This document shows, one piece after another, positions 44,440 through 54,720 of a DNA stretch of 64,000 nt. The notes beneath the pieces are model-generated. The model was not told the DNA's origin. It worked only from the letters and a program-made list of their open reading frames with translations, and ran no database searches. The position numbers and the translations under genes are program-made. Positions within the stretch are counted from its first letter, which is position 1; each line of letters begins with the position of its first letter. The stretch comes from Dyadobacter tibetensis Y620-1 (lineage in GTDB: Bacteria; Bacteroidota; Bacteroidia; Cytophagales; Spirosomataceae), in the NCBI RefSeq assembly GCF_000566685.1, contig NZ_AZQN01000001.1, positions 124,001 through 188,000 on the forward strand. Reading direction: 5' to 3'.

Positions 44440-46011
44440 ATGATCAACGTAAATCGATATTTATTTTTATCATTATTAAGTTTGGTTTCTTTAGGTACTC
44501 AAGCGCAGTATGCTGGAGAGGCATTTCGATTTTCTGAAAGTAATCAGACCGGTACTGCCCGATTTCAGGGGGTAGGAGGCAATCACGCCGCATTGGGAGG
44601 CGATGCCAGCAATATCTATGGAAATCCGGCTGGATTAGGCTTTTACAATCGTTCCGAATTTTCTATCAGTCCGGCAGTGTCTACCCTGAATACGGAGACC
44701 GATTATATTGGAACCATGAGGTCCGAAAACAAGGGTAACTTTAATATTGCTCAAGGGAGTCTGATATTTACCAGTCAACCCAGTTTTCAACGCAAGTGGA
44801 AAAGATCTTCTTTTGGACTGTCTTTTTCCCGGCAGCAGTCGCTGCACACTCAATTCACTTATGCCGGTATTAATGATAAGAGTTCTTTCCTAGATCGGGT
44901 TGTGGAAGATGCCAATGTCAATCAATATTCAATTAAAAACTTAGAGGATGATTTCGATCCCGGATCCAATGGAAGTCTACCCTATGCATACAGTCTGCCA
45001 GCAGCTTATTACCAGCTCTACCTGATCAATCCTGAAAATAGCCAGACGACCGTACCCAATACTTGGTCGGCACTTGATGCCAATAGTGCCGTAGATCAAC
45101 TCGGCGTCTTTAAGTCCGAAGGGGCTAGTACACAGATCAGTTTGGCTTATGCAGGAAACTATGATGATAAATTATATGTAGGGGGAAGTGTAGGTTTGAC
45201 CAGACTTCGCTATAATTATAATTTTTATCATGACGACCTATATTTGAATAGTCCGGATATAGTTTCCAATACGAAGGTCGATGATTTATCAGTTAAGGGA
45301 AATGGCATTAATCTTAACATGGGTATCATCTATAAATTGAATCCATCATTTCAGCTGGGGGGGCAAGTGTCTTCACCAACTTTTAGTTCTGTAAAGGAGA
45401 CCTTTAACAGTTATCACGGAGCTACTTTCGTGGATGGAATGATAGCTGACGGGGAAGGCAATTTGTTTGAACCAACCTACGACTACGTAGATATGGCTCC
45501 TAATGACTTTGTTTATCGGATTACAGGACCCTTTAAGGGTTCGATAGGCGCGACATACCTGGTGAACAGAAGCGGCTTTGTCACTGGAACGATTGAGTAC
45601 ATAGGCTACGCGGGAATGCGTACCAATACAAGTTATATGAATGCAGATCGTAATAATGAATTTCAGTCTAATACAAATTCCGAAATAAAGAATACTTACA
45701 GAAATTCTGTGAATGTGCGTCTTGGAGGAGAATATAGGGTGGGCGTATTCAGGGCACGTGCAGGAATTGCCTATTTGGCCGATCCTTACCAAAACCGGAA
45801 TAATGGAATAAACCGCGAGAAGATTTTTGGATCATTGGGAGTTGGGGTGCGTAAGAGAAGTTTCTTTGCGGATCTTTCAGGTACTGTCGGAAGTTTTAAA
45901 ACTGCCTTTACGCCATATGAATTGAACAATCCTCAAAATTATTATTCAGCATCAGTTAAGAACACTTCGATGAATTTTCAGTTAACGATGGGAGTATTAT
46001 TTGGAGAATAA
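44440..46011 (+). CDS. OmpP1/FadL-like outer membrane protein
   Basis: This 523-residue protein has a signal peptide (about 1-22, ending TQAQ) and the FadL/TodX hallmark TARFQGVGGNHAALGGDASNI followed by NPAGLGFY. Alternating beta strands run to the end, and the terminal strand MNFQLTMGVLFGE fits outer-membrane insertion. It is an outer-membrane barrel likely taking up hydrophobic compounds. The actual substrate is unknown. A hairpin shared with convergent aroK follows. Confidence 0.87.
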   Translation: MINVNRYLFLSLLSLVSLGTQAQYAGEAFRFSESNQTGTARFQGVGGNHAALGGDASNIYGNPAGLGFYNRSEFSISPAVSTLNTETDYIGTMRSENKGNFNIAQGSLIFTSQPSFQRKWKRSSFGLSFSRQQSLHTQFTYAGINDKSSFLDRVVEDANVNQYSIKNLEDDFDPGSNGSLPYAYSLPAAYYQLYLINPENSQTTVPNTWSALDANSAVDQLGVFKSEGASTQISLAYAGNYDDKLYVGGSVGLTRLRYNYNFYHDDLYLNSPDIVSNTKVDDLSVKGNGINLNMGIIYKLNPSFQLGGQVSSPTFSSVKETFNSYHGATFVDGMIADGEGNLFEPTYDYVDMAPNDFVYRITGPFKGSIGATYLVNRSGFVTGTIEYIGYAGMRTNTSYMNADRNNEFQSNTNSEIKNTYRNSVNVRLGGEYRVGVFRARAGIAYLADPYQNRNNGINREKIFGSLGVGVRKRSFFADLSGTVGSFKTAFTPYELNNPQNYYSASVKNTSMNFQLTMGVLFGE

Positions 46012-46068
46012 CCAAGCTAGCCTTTTAGACAACCCCAATGAGCCTATATATCGGTATACTATTTTCGA

Positions 46069-46094
46069 CCGGCCCTTCTGTAATGAAGGGCCGG
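46069..46094. terminator. bidirectional hairpin between FadL-like gene and aroK
   Basis: CCGGCCCTTC (46069-46078) pairs perfectly with GAAGGGCCGG (46085-46094) over a 6-base loop. It lies between convergent genes. Confidence 0.72.
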
Positions 46095-46120
46095 CCGTTT
46101 GAAATAGGCTATGTATTCTT

Positions 46121-46639
46121 TTAAACTCCTTCTTCTACAATATATCCTGAGATAATTTCTACCAATTCTGACGTAGAGTACTCAGCTGAAATTTTATAAT
46201 GTGCCAAGTTATAATCTGGAGACCGTTCGCTTATTTTTTTGTTCAAGACATCCTCCAGGGATTCGGCTCCCGATAATATAGGACGGTCGTCTTTGTTATG
46301 TCGTCTTATTCGCTGTGCCAAAACCGAAGCAGGAAGATCAAGGTAAACACTGATTCCTAAATTATTTATGGTTTCCATATTATTATTGAAACAAGGAGTG
46401 CCACCTCCTGAGGCTATCACCAACTTTTGATCGGGCCTTAACTTGTTTAAAAGTTCGGTTTCTACCTTCCGAAAATATGCTTCACCATGTTGTGAGAAGA
46501 TTTCGGTAATTTCCATACCTTGATCTTCCACAATAAGCTGGTCTAGATCCACAAAGTTATAGCCAAGTTTCTGGGCTAACTTTTTGCCTATGGTAGTTTT
46601 ACCGGAAGACATCATACCCACAAGAATAATATTCTTCAT
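46121..46639 (-). CDS. aroK: shikimate kinase
   Basis: This 172-residue P-loop kinase phosphorylates shikimate on the aromatic amino acid pathway. It has GMMSSGKTT (about 8-16), VDLDQLI with the shikimate-binding Asp, FRKVETE, ASGGGTPCF and the LID-like RRHNKDDRPIL. A TTG three bases upstream of the ATG also fits, and the ATG is preferred. It lies 22 bases after the BT_3928-type gene on the same strand. Confidence 0.95.
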   Translation of the reverse strand: MKNIILVGMMSSGKTTIGKKLAQKLGYNFVDLDQLIVEDQGMEITEIFSQHGEAYFRKVETELLNKLRPDQKLVIASGGGTPCFNNNMETINNLGISVYLDLPASVLAQRIRRHNKDDRPILSGAESLEDVLNKKISERSPDYNLAHYKISAEYSTSELVEIISGYIVEEGV

Positions 46640-46661
46640 CAATATGTTAGAATTAAAAATG

Positions 46662-47753
46662 TCACTGTACCAGCTTGGTTACCTCTCCTGCCGAAGGACT
46701 GTCATTATAATGCCACTTGCCTCTTACTACTCCATCTTTCAGTAACCATAGGCCTGGATTAGAACGTGATATGGTTTTAAGTACAGTTGCATCAACATAA
46801 TAATAGGGCGCTTCTAACTGCTGACTTTGTAAGAATCGATCAATCTCGTCACTGCTTCCGGAAGTGAGAATGATAGGTTCAACAGTCGAGGACTTCAGTT
46901 CAGAAATCAACTTTTGAATGCCGGGTAGCGCGGCAGTATTAATATCATGAAAGTTTTTTAGAATTATGAATAGTTTTTCCCCTTTAAAAGTCTCCTCTGT
47001 AAAATCTCCCTCATCATTCCACACGCGGTAGTCTGTTATTTTTGGTGCGGCATCTTCATTAAGAATGATCATGTCCTTAAATACCAAGGTCGTATCGCTT
47101 GGATATTTTTCAAACTTGAAAGTTTCTCCATTTTTTTCGAATATGTATTGATACCGAATTGGTTCTGAAGGTTTCATCTGAGCTGGTATACTAGCCCCTA
47201 CACGATAGGGCAGCAAATCGATAGGCGGTAAGTGGCGTAATGCATAAAATGCTACTCCCAGCGAACCCAAGGTGGCTAGCATTACTACCATACCGGTTGG
47301 TAAGGGTTTGAATTTTTTCCTATAATATACAATGATTAAGATTAATGCTAATAAAAACAGGTCCTTACCGAAGGAGGTCCAGGGAGTTAGCTTGATAGCC
47401 GCTCCAAAACATCCGCAATCAGTTACCTTATTAAAATAAGCAGAGTAGAAGGTCAGGAATGTGAAAAATAGAATAATAATCAGCAGCAGCCAGGAGACAG
47501 TTTTAGGCTTATAGGCCACCAGAAGTGCTATTCCTAATACGACCTCAGCAACACATAAAAATACGGAGAAATATAAAGCAAAAGGTATAAGGCCTATAAA
47601 CAAGTCATGGAAGGCAGGTAAATCCGTAGCGAATACCTCAAAATATTCTTCCAATTTATACTGTGTTCCTACGGGATCATTCAGTTTGATGAGCCCCGAG
47701 AACACAAATAGTAGACCGACGATTACTCTTGAGATTTGGGCTAGAATCTTCAT
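46662..47753 (-). CDS. BT_3928-type DoxX/MauE family membrane protein
   Basis: This 363-residue protein has four or five hydrophobic helices (about 5-25, 45-75, 80-105, 125-145, 150-175) with the MauE-like cysteine motif DCGCFGAAI. A soluble periplasmic-type C-terminal domain (about 200-363) follows with a thioredoxin-like pattern but no CxxC. It may relay electrons or assist a redox protein; function is unproven. The frame can open at 47867, but the ATG at 47753 places the first helix normally. DUF1599 and folP next door form a recurring group. Confidence 0.8.
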   Translation of the reverse strand: MKILAQISRVIVGLLFVFSGLIKLNDPVGTQYKLEEYFEVFATDLPAFHDLFIGLIPFALYFSVFLCVAEVVLGIALLVAYKPKTVSWLLLIIILFFTFLTFYSAYFNKVTDCGCFGAAIKLTPWTSFGKDLFLLALILIIVYYRKKFKPLPTGMVVMLATLGSLGVAFYALRHLPPIDLLPYRVGASIPAQMKPSEPIRYQYIFEKNGETFKFEKYPSDTTLVFKDMIILNEDAAPKITDYRVWNDEGDFTEETFKGEKLFIILKNFHDINTAALPGIQKLISELKSSTVEPIILTSGSSDEIDRFLQSQQLEAPYYYVDATVLKTISRSNPGLWLLKDGVVRGKWHYNDSPSAGEVTKLVQ

Positions 47754-47824
47754 ATTATAGTATGAGGTTGATTTAAAATATTTGAGGCGGTTGCATTGCC
47801 GTTTTGTGTGCTTAGCAATTAAGG

Positions 47825-48382
47825 TTACTTGGAATTTGTAGACAGTCCGTTGGATTGAATCAGGCAAAATACGGAATAGTTAATGATATCCTGGTACCCG
47901 GCTGCTATACCTTCTGAAACGATCGTTTGCCCTGCATTGTCTTCAATTTGCTTGATTCGAAGGAGTTTCATTAATATGATGTCGGTCATGGAACTTACCC
48001 GCATATCTCTCCAGGCCTCACCATAATCGTGATTTTTGTTGAACAAGAGTTGTTGTACCTCAGCAACCACCTGGTGATAAGCTTCCGAATAGTTGGAGGT
48101 GCCCGTAGAGACGGCTTTAGGATCCGTGTTTTCTTTGATCTGTATAAGGGCCATTACGCAATAGTTAATTATACCGATAAATTCGCCGGCTATGTCATCT
48201 TCTATCAACTGAAGGCCTTTTTCCTGTATCGTTCGGATGCGCTGCGCTTTGATATAAATCTGATCGGTAAGAGAAGGAAGTCTTAGTATGCGCCATGAAG
48301 TACCATAATCCTGATTTTTTTTTATAAAAAGATCTTGGCAATACTGAATGATTTCCTGATATTCCGCTTCTGTGGATTTCAC
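47825..48382 (-). CDS. DUF1599 protein with internal duplication
   Basis: This is a 185-residue protein made of two similar halves. The first has KKNQDYGTSWRILRLPSLTDQI with IIEDDIAGEF-like and IINYCVMALIQI; the second has NKNHDYGEAWRDMRVSSMTDII with DIINYSVFCLIQ. Both repeat the same order of helices. The family is unassigned in function, although the D-Y-G..W pattern recalls helical nucleotide-binding folds. The start is GTG at 48382, with no ATG ahead of the domain. It is divergent from folP across 29 bases. Confidence 0.8.
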   Translation of the reverse strand: MKSTEAEYQEIIQYCQDLFIKKNQDYGTSWRILRLPSLTDQIYIKAQRIRTIQEKGLQLIEDDIAGEFIGIINYCVMALIQIKENTDPKAVSTGTSNYSEAYHQVVAEVQQLLFNKNHDYGEAWRDMRVSSMTDIILMKLLRIKQIEDNAGQTIVSEGIAAGYQDIINYSVFCLIQSNGLSTNSK

Positions 48383-48411
48383 GTCGTGTAATCTGGTTAA
48401 CTGAATTAATT

Positions 48412-49254
48412 ATGCCGCAAGTTAGTAAAAAAACGCTCAATGTAGGAGGTAGGATATTAGACCTTTCTGTACCCAAGGTAATGGGCATATTAAACCTTAC
48501 CCCAGATTCTTTTTATGCTGACAGCCGTAAGAGATCTGTTCAGCAAGCCTTAGATGCCGCCGCCCAGATGTGGGAGGAGGGGGCAACATTCCTAGACCTG
48601 GGCGCTTATTCGACGAGGCCAGGAGCAGCTGACGTGAGCTTGAATGAAGAAATGGATCGCTTATTACCCATCATAGGACCACTCAATAAATATTTACCCG
48701 AATTTATCATATCTATCGATACTTTTCGTTCCGAAGTAGCGAAGAGCGCCATCAGAAGTGGTGGGCACATGATCAACGATATTTCGGGAGGGACGCTTGA
48801 CGACTCCATGTTTTCGGTGGTAGGGGATCTTCAGGTGCCTTATATACTGATGCATATGCGGGGCACACCTCAAGACATGCAAAGTCATACGGGGTATACC
48901 CGGGTGGCCTCTGATGTAGTGCGTGAACTGGTTCCTAAGCTTGACTACCTCAGATCCTTAGGCGTTTCTGACATTATTGTAGATCCAGGATTTGGCTTTG
49001 CTAAAGATATAAGTCAGAACTTTGAATTAATGAGAGATCTTGCATTACTAGAATTATTGGATGTGCCTTTGCTAGCGGGTGTCTCCAGGAAGTCGATGGT
49101 CTGGAAAACCCTAGGTTGTACAGCGGAAATGGCCTTGAATGGGACGACCGCGTTGCATATGGCTGCACTGGAAAGAGGAACGTCTATACTGAGAGTGCAT
49201 GATGTGAGAGCCGCTCATGAAGTGATACAACTCTGGACGGCTATTACCAATTAA
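48412..49254 (+). CDS. folP: dihydropteroate synthase
   Basis: This 280-residue TIM-barrel enzyme joins p-aminobenzoate to the pterin in folate synthesis and is the sulfonamide target. Visible are MGILNLTPDSFYADS, LDLGAYSTRPGA, SIDTFRSEVA, INDISGG, MHMRGTP, DPGFGFAKD and GVSRKSM. The start is supported by the close divergent gene. The cdaA gene follows 44 bases later with its own -7 box. Confidence 0.96.
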   Translation: MPQVSKKTLNVGGRILDLSVPKVMGILNLTPDSFYADSRKRSVQQALDAAAQMWEEGATFLDLGAYSTRPGAADVSLNEEMDRLLPIIGPLNKYLPEFIISIDTFRSEVAKSAIRSGGHMINDISGGTLDDSMFSVVGDLQVPYILMHMRGTPQDMQSHTGYTRVASDVVRELVPKLDYLRSLGVSDIIVDPGFGFAKDISQNFELMRDLALLELLDVPLLAGVSRKSMVWKTLGCTAEMALNGTTALHMAALERGTSILRVHDVRAAHEVIQLWTAITN

Positions 49255-49269
49255 CGGTTTATTTTTTTG

Positions 49270-49277
49270 TAACTTTG
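49270..49277 (+). promoter_or_regulatory. -7 element for cdaA
   Basis: TAACTTTG fits TAnnTTTG and ends 21 bases before the chosen cdaA ATG. It overlaps a TTG that would give a longer frame, supporting the later start. No upstream TTG is well spaced. Confidence 0.5.
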
Positions 49278-49298
49278 CAGAGTATTTTTATAAATTTT

Positions 49299-50102
49299 AT
49301 GCGTATCGGTTTTTTGGATATACACTGGACAGATGTCCTGGATATTTTTTTAGTAACAATTTTACTTTATCAGGTGTACACCCTAGTGCGTGGCAGCATT
49401 GCCAGTAGGGTGTTTATGGGGTATTTGTTTGTCTACTTCTTTTACTTGGTGGTTAGAGGGCTGGGCTTGGGGCTGATGACGGCCATTCTGCAATATTTTA
49501 TGGGGGTAGGGGCAGTGGCACTCATTGTGATATTCCAACAAGAGATTCGTAGGTTCCTATTAATAATAGGTAAGTCTACCATTTATACCAATAGTGGTTT
49601 GTTGAAAAAAATCCTGGGAAGTGCGGTTGTTGATGTTAAATCACATAATTTAAAGGAAATAGTCGAAGCATGTAAAGCCATTGCAGCCAGCTTCACGGGA
49701 GCTTTGATCGTGATCAATAAGAAGGATGATCTGGGGAAGTACATCGAAACGGGAGATATGCTGGATGCTAAATTGTCTAAGCCCCTGCTCGTTTCCTTAT
49801 TTAATCAATACAGTGAGTTGCACGACGGAGCGGTCATGATCATTGACGGGCGCCTTAAGGCAGCGCGATGTGTACTACCTGTTGCCGATGGGATTGATAT
49901 TTCGTCTTCTTTAGGATTTCGACATAGGGCCGGTATAGGTATGAGTGAAGCCACGGATGCGCTGGTGATTATCATTTCGGAGCAAACGGGTAAAATTTCA
50001 CTGGCTATAGAGGGTGAGCTAATTTCCAACGTGCCTGTTTCGGAGCTCTTCACCAGACTAGAAGAATATCTTTCTTCTGACGTGAAACTCTTGGCAGAAT
50101 AA
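49299..50102 (+). CDS. cdaA: diadenylate cyclase CdaA
   Basis: This 267-residue membrane enzyme makes the second messenger c-di-AMP from ATP, linked to osmolyte and cell-wall control. Three hydrophobic helices occupy about 5-85. The DAC domain follows, with its two hallmark motifs LHDGAV and GFRHRAGIG. The longer frame starting at 49275 is rejected because it begins in the promoter box. Its placement after folP recurs in this phylum. No c-di-AMP phosphodiesterase gene lies in the window. Confidence 0.94.
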   Translation: MRIGFLDIHWTDVLDIFLVTILLYQVYTLVRGSIASRVFMGYLFVYFFYLVVRGLGLGLMTAILQYFMGVGAVALIVIFQQEIRRFLLIIGKSTIYTNSGLLKKILGSAVVDVKSHNLKEIVEACKAIAASFTGALIVINKKDDLGKYIETGDMLDAKLSKPLLVSLFNQYSELHDGAVMIIDGRLKAARCVLPVADGIDISSSLGFRHRAGIGMSEATDALVIIISEQTGKISLAIEGELISNVPVSELFTRLEEYLSSDVKLLAE

Positions 50103-50131
50103 AAAAATGAAGAATTTATTAACTTAAATAT

Positions 50132-50162
50132 TTGTCAATTTACCAGCTTATCTCTATTTTTG
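50132..50162 (+). promoter_or_regulatory. rpsT promoter
   Basis: TTG (50132-50134) and TATTTTTG (50155-50162) are separated by 20 bases, a complete Bacteroidota promoter, 39 bases before rpsT. Confidence 0.8.
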
Positions 50163-50200
50163 CAGACAGATTGAGAAAAGACTCATAATATCATTATACA

Positions 50201-50464
50201 ATGGCAAATCATAAATCAGCATTAAAAAGAATCCGTGCGAACGAAACAAAGCGTTTGCGCAACCGGTACCAGCATAAAACTACCCGTTCGTATATCAAAA
50301 AACTACGTGATACTACTGACAAAACTGTAGCGATCGAAGTTTACAAGACTGTGGCTAGTATGTTGGATCGTTTGGCAAAGAAGAACATCATTCACAAGAA
50401 AAAAGCTTCTAACCAAAAGTCAAAATTGGCTAAGCATGTAAGTACCCTTGCTGTTGCTGCTTAA
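50201..50464 (+). CDS. rpsT: 30S ribosomal protein S20
   Basis: This 87-residue, lysine- and arginine-rich helical protein binds 16S rRNA early in 30S assembly. It begins ANHKSALKRIRANETKRLRN, the S20 signature, and ends in an alanine-rich helix. It has its own promoter and a strong terminator, so it is a single-gene unit. Confidence 0.97.
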   Translation: MANHKSALKRIRANETKRLRNRYQHKTTRSYIKKLRDTTDKTVAIEVYKTVASMLDRLAKKNIIHKKKASNQKSKLAKHVSTLAVAA

Positions 50465-50483
50465 GAAGTAAAAGCTTATATAG

Positions 50484-50515
50484 AAAAGCCCTGATGCGTA
50501 AGTGTCAGGGCTTTT
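50484..50515 (+). terminator. rpsT intrinsic terminator
   Basis: An 11-bp perfect stem (50484-50494 with 50505-50515) closes a 10-base loop and ends in a T-run. Confidence 0.93.
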
Positions 50516-50736
50516 TCGTGTCTGCATGGATAATTTCTACCCGGCACGTTCCACAGAAATCCTAAGGTGTTCATCTAATTAAACCGGCCAATTCTTCCTA
50601 TTGGGCATTATTTATAGTATATTGCGTTATCGTGGAAGAAACTTTATGTAGGCCTTTTGGTATTATGGGGTTTCTTTCGGCATGTAAAAAGGCATGGATA
50701 ATGTCGAATTTTTTAATCTAACTTACTTTAATTTTT

Positions 50737-52008
50737 ATGAAAAAAATCGCCCTATTTGCCGGTTTAATCGCCATGGGTCCGGCAGCAGCCCTTGCCCAGT
50801 CTACTATTGATTTCAATGCCAAAGGAATTGTTGTTCTTTCCGATGGAGACATGGAAGCTTCTGCTTTAGTAGATGGTAAATTACTGACCGACATCGCAGC
50901 GAAAGATCAACTGACGACCATCAAATTTCCTGTGGTAAGAGGCACTAAAGGAGTGGGAAGTAGTATTATTTCCAATTCTGCCATTGGTTATACTAAGACA
51001 ATGGCTGTTCCAAGTTTTGGAAGATTAGCCTTTGTTTTGGAAAATAAACTAAAACCTGCCGATGGTACCTCAGAATATAAAGATATACTCTCTGAATTTC
51101 CGGTTGGAGAGAAGCTATATGTGGTAGACATCTCTAACCTGGCTGATCCCAAAGCCAAATTCGGCTTTCCGGTAGGAAAAAATCCTACGGCTATTGATAT
51201 AAATAAAAATGAACTTATCATCTCTACCCAGGACGCTGGTAAAGAGTTAGTATTTATTGAAACTGCTGCCGATGGAAAACCTACCCGATTTCTGAATCTG
51301 CCGGCAGCCTTGGATAGCACCACACACATTGTGGACTTAAGCTGGCACCCGTCGGGAGACTTTATCGCTTACACACTTAATAATAATGAGGTGGGTATGT
51401 ATAAGGTCATTCGGGAAGCCGGTAAATTGAAAAATGTAGACCAGGTAGGTAAGGCCATCAAGGTTGGCGTGAAACCTACTTTCGGGTCTTTCTCAACTGA
51501 CGGCAAGAATTATTACGTGGTAGATGCTAAAGGAGAGCAAGGGAAATCGACAGAAGCAGGAGAGTTGATGCTGGTGAAATTCTCTATGGATGGCTCTACT
51601 GAACACCAGCTGGCAAGCCAAACCGCTGTAGGTGTGAATCCCGGTTCTTTTGCCATTAGTCCTGATGGAAGTATGTTGGTTGTTGTAAATGCAGCCAAAA
51701 GCGGTTCTCAATGGACCGAGGCTGGTTCGGGCGTGGGATCTTCCTTGACTTTGTTTAAGATTGGAGCGGACGGAACATTGTCTAAAGTTGCTGACTATCC
51801 ATTCGAGGGAATTTATCCACGAAGTGTAGCCTTCGATAAAGATGGGTCGAATCTTGCCGTTACCGTCTTCGAGTATCTTGAGTTTGGAACTGGAAATGGA
51901 GCGGTTGAATTTTGGACAGTAACCAAAGGAGAGACGCCTTCACTGAAAAAACAAGATGCGAAAGTAAGCCTCGGAAAAGGCGCACACACTGTGCGGGTAA
52001 TACCTTGA
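50737..52008 (+). CDS. secreted beta-propeller protein (lactonase/YVTN-like)
   Basis: This 423-residue protein has a signal peptide (about 1-20, ALAQ) and repeated propeller blades, for example LSWHPSGDFIAYTLNNNEVGMYKV, FAISPDGSMLVVVNA and SVAFDKDGSNLAVTVFE. It is presumably periplasmic or secreted. The blade motifs resemble lactonase and surface-layer YVTN proteins, but no catalytic residues can be assigned. It has a strong terminator. Confidence 0.8.
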   Translation: MKKIALFAGLIAMGPAAALAQSTIDFNAKGIVVLSDGDMEASALVDGKLLTDIAAKDQLTTIKFPVVRGTKGVGSSIISNSAIGYTKTMAVPSFGRLAFVLENKLKPADGTSEYKDILSEFPVGEKLYVVDISNLADPKAKFGFPVGKNPTAIDINKNELIISTQDAGKELVFIETAADGKPTRFLNLPAALDSTTHIVDLSWHPSGDFIAYTLNNNEVGMYKVIREAGKLKNVDQVGKAIKVGVKPTFGSFSTDGKNYYVVDAKGEQGKSTEAGELMLVKFSMDGSTEHQLASQTAVGVNPGSFAISPDGSMLVVVNAAKSGSQWTEAGSGVGSSLTLFKIGADGTLSKVADYPFEGIYPRSVAFDKDGSNLAVTVFEYLEFGTGNGAVEFWTVTKGETPSLKKQDAKVSLGKGAHTVRVIP

Positions 52009-52041
52009 TCTAGGGTTAATTTTTTAAGAAATGATTGCACT

Positions 52042-52072
52042 GGGATCTCTCTTCACGAGGGATCCCTTTTTT
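52042..52072 (+). terminator. propeller gene terminator
   Basis: A 10-bp stem (52042-52051 with 52057-52066, one G-T pair) has a T-run at 52067-52072. An outer pair ATTGCAC/GTGCAAT (52034-52040 with 52073-52079) can extend it. Confidence 0.9.
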
Positions 52073-52343
52073 GTGCAATCTGCTCTGATACCATCGGCTT
52101 CGCTGGATGATTCAGATTGATATTATATTACCCTTGTATTAATGCCTGTATTAACTGCAGTGGAAACCAAGGATTGGAAACCTGTTTTTTTGACTTGAAT
52201 TATTCGGTGACACAATTGACTTCAGAGCACACCATTGACTGAGATTGATCTTGTGCACAATAAACCTGCGAAAGAGTTGGCCTATAACAGATGAAACCTT
52301 AGTATTTTGCTGTAAGAAACATGTTAAATCAGCTTAGATTATG

Positions 52344-52351
52344 TAGTTTTG
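52344..52351 (+). promoter_or_regulatory. -7 element for the ABC-F gene
   Basis: TAGTTTTG fits TAnnTTTG, 30 bases before the ATG. No spaced TTG is seen. Confidence 0.45.
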
Positions 52352-52375
52352 CACTTTCGTTCATAAAAAAAGTGA

Positions 52376-53995
<1,620 letters not shown>

Positions 53996-54022
53996 TTTAC
54001 TAGTTACATTTTGAAAATACAA

Positions 54023-54052
54023 TAAAAGAGGAGCCATCGAGCTCCTCTTTTA
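54023..54052. terminator. bidirectional terminator between ABC-F and dehydrogenase genes
   Basis: A 12-bp perfect stem (54023-54034 with 54041-54052) with A/T-rich arms lies between convergent genes. Confidence 0.88.
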
Positions 54053-54057
54053 TCGTA

Positions 54058-54696
54058 TTACTTAATATATTTTTCATATTGTTTGATGACATCGGCAGGA
54101 GGGCCGGTCCATACATTGGGCGTATTGCCCACATACCCGATGTCGTCAATGCCTATTTTAGAGGTGTAAAAACCTGAAGCAGTCAAGTTTCGCATTAGGG
54201 TAAAAAAGGCTACTCCTTGGCTAAATTGAGGTTTGGCTTTTTCAGGATAAGCGATATCGTCAACGATATTAATCCGTTGTTTGTGGGTCAAGGCCGTAAA
54301 GTTTTTTTCGAATCGTTTATTGGATTCTCTGTCCAGCCAGCGCAATCCACCCCGAAGGGGAACCTGATGCTGAGGCATATCTTTGGCAATAAATGCGATG
54401 AATTCGGGGACTCCAGCACTGGTAGCACTTCCCGATTTTTCGTCTGCCGGGATGATAATATCGGAAAGAACGGCAATGGTGGCCAGCTCTTCTTTGGTCA
54501 GAAATTCCTCCTTCATGAGTCGGGCATCCCGGATCGCTTCCTCCTTGGTACGACCACCAGGAATTACCAAATCCTCATTGGGAAGACTCGGGGAAGAATC
54601 CAGCTTACGCTGCTCGGCCAGTCCCACTTGTGGGTTTATAGCTGCTAATCCCAGGGAGCTTAGGGTCAGCGCTCTAAGTGAGTCTCTACGTTTCAT
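54058..54696 (-). CDS. gluconate 2-dehydrogenase subunit 3 family protein
   Basis: This 212-residue protein has a twin-arginine signal (R3-R4 in MKRRDSLRAL, then a hydrophobic stretch). The subunit 3 fold follows, with ELATIAVLSDIIIPADEKSGSATSAGVPEFI as hallmark. In known complexes this subunit stabilises the flavoprotein and carries the Tat export signal. It is encoded 24 bases after the GMC gene and is probably translated from the same mRNA. Confidence 0.86.
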   Translation of the reverse strand: MKRRDSLRALTLSSLGLAAINPQVGLAEQRKLDSSPSLPNEDLVIPGGRTKEEAIRDARLMKEEFLTKEELATIAVLSDIIIPADEKSGSATSAGVPEFIAFIAKDMPQHQVPLRGGLRWLDRESNKRFEKNFTALTHKQRINIVDDIAYPEKAKPQFSQGVAFFTLMRNLTASGFYTSKIGIDDIGYVGNTPNVWTGPPADVIKQYEKYIK

Positions 54697-54720
54697 AATG
54701 TTAGTTAATCGACTTAATGA

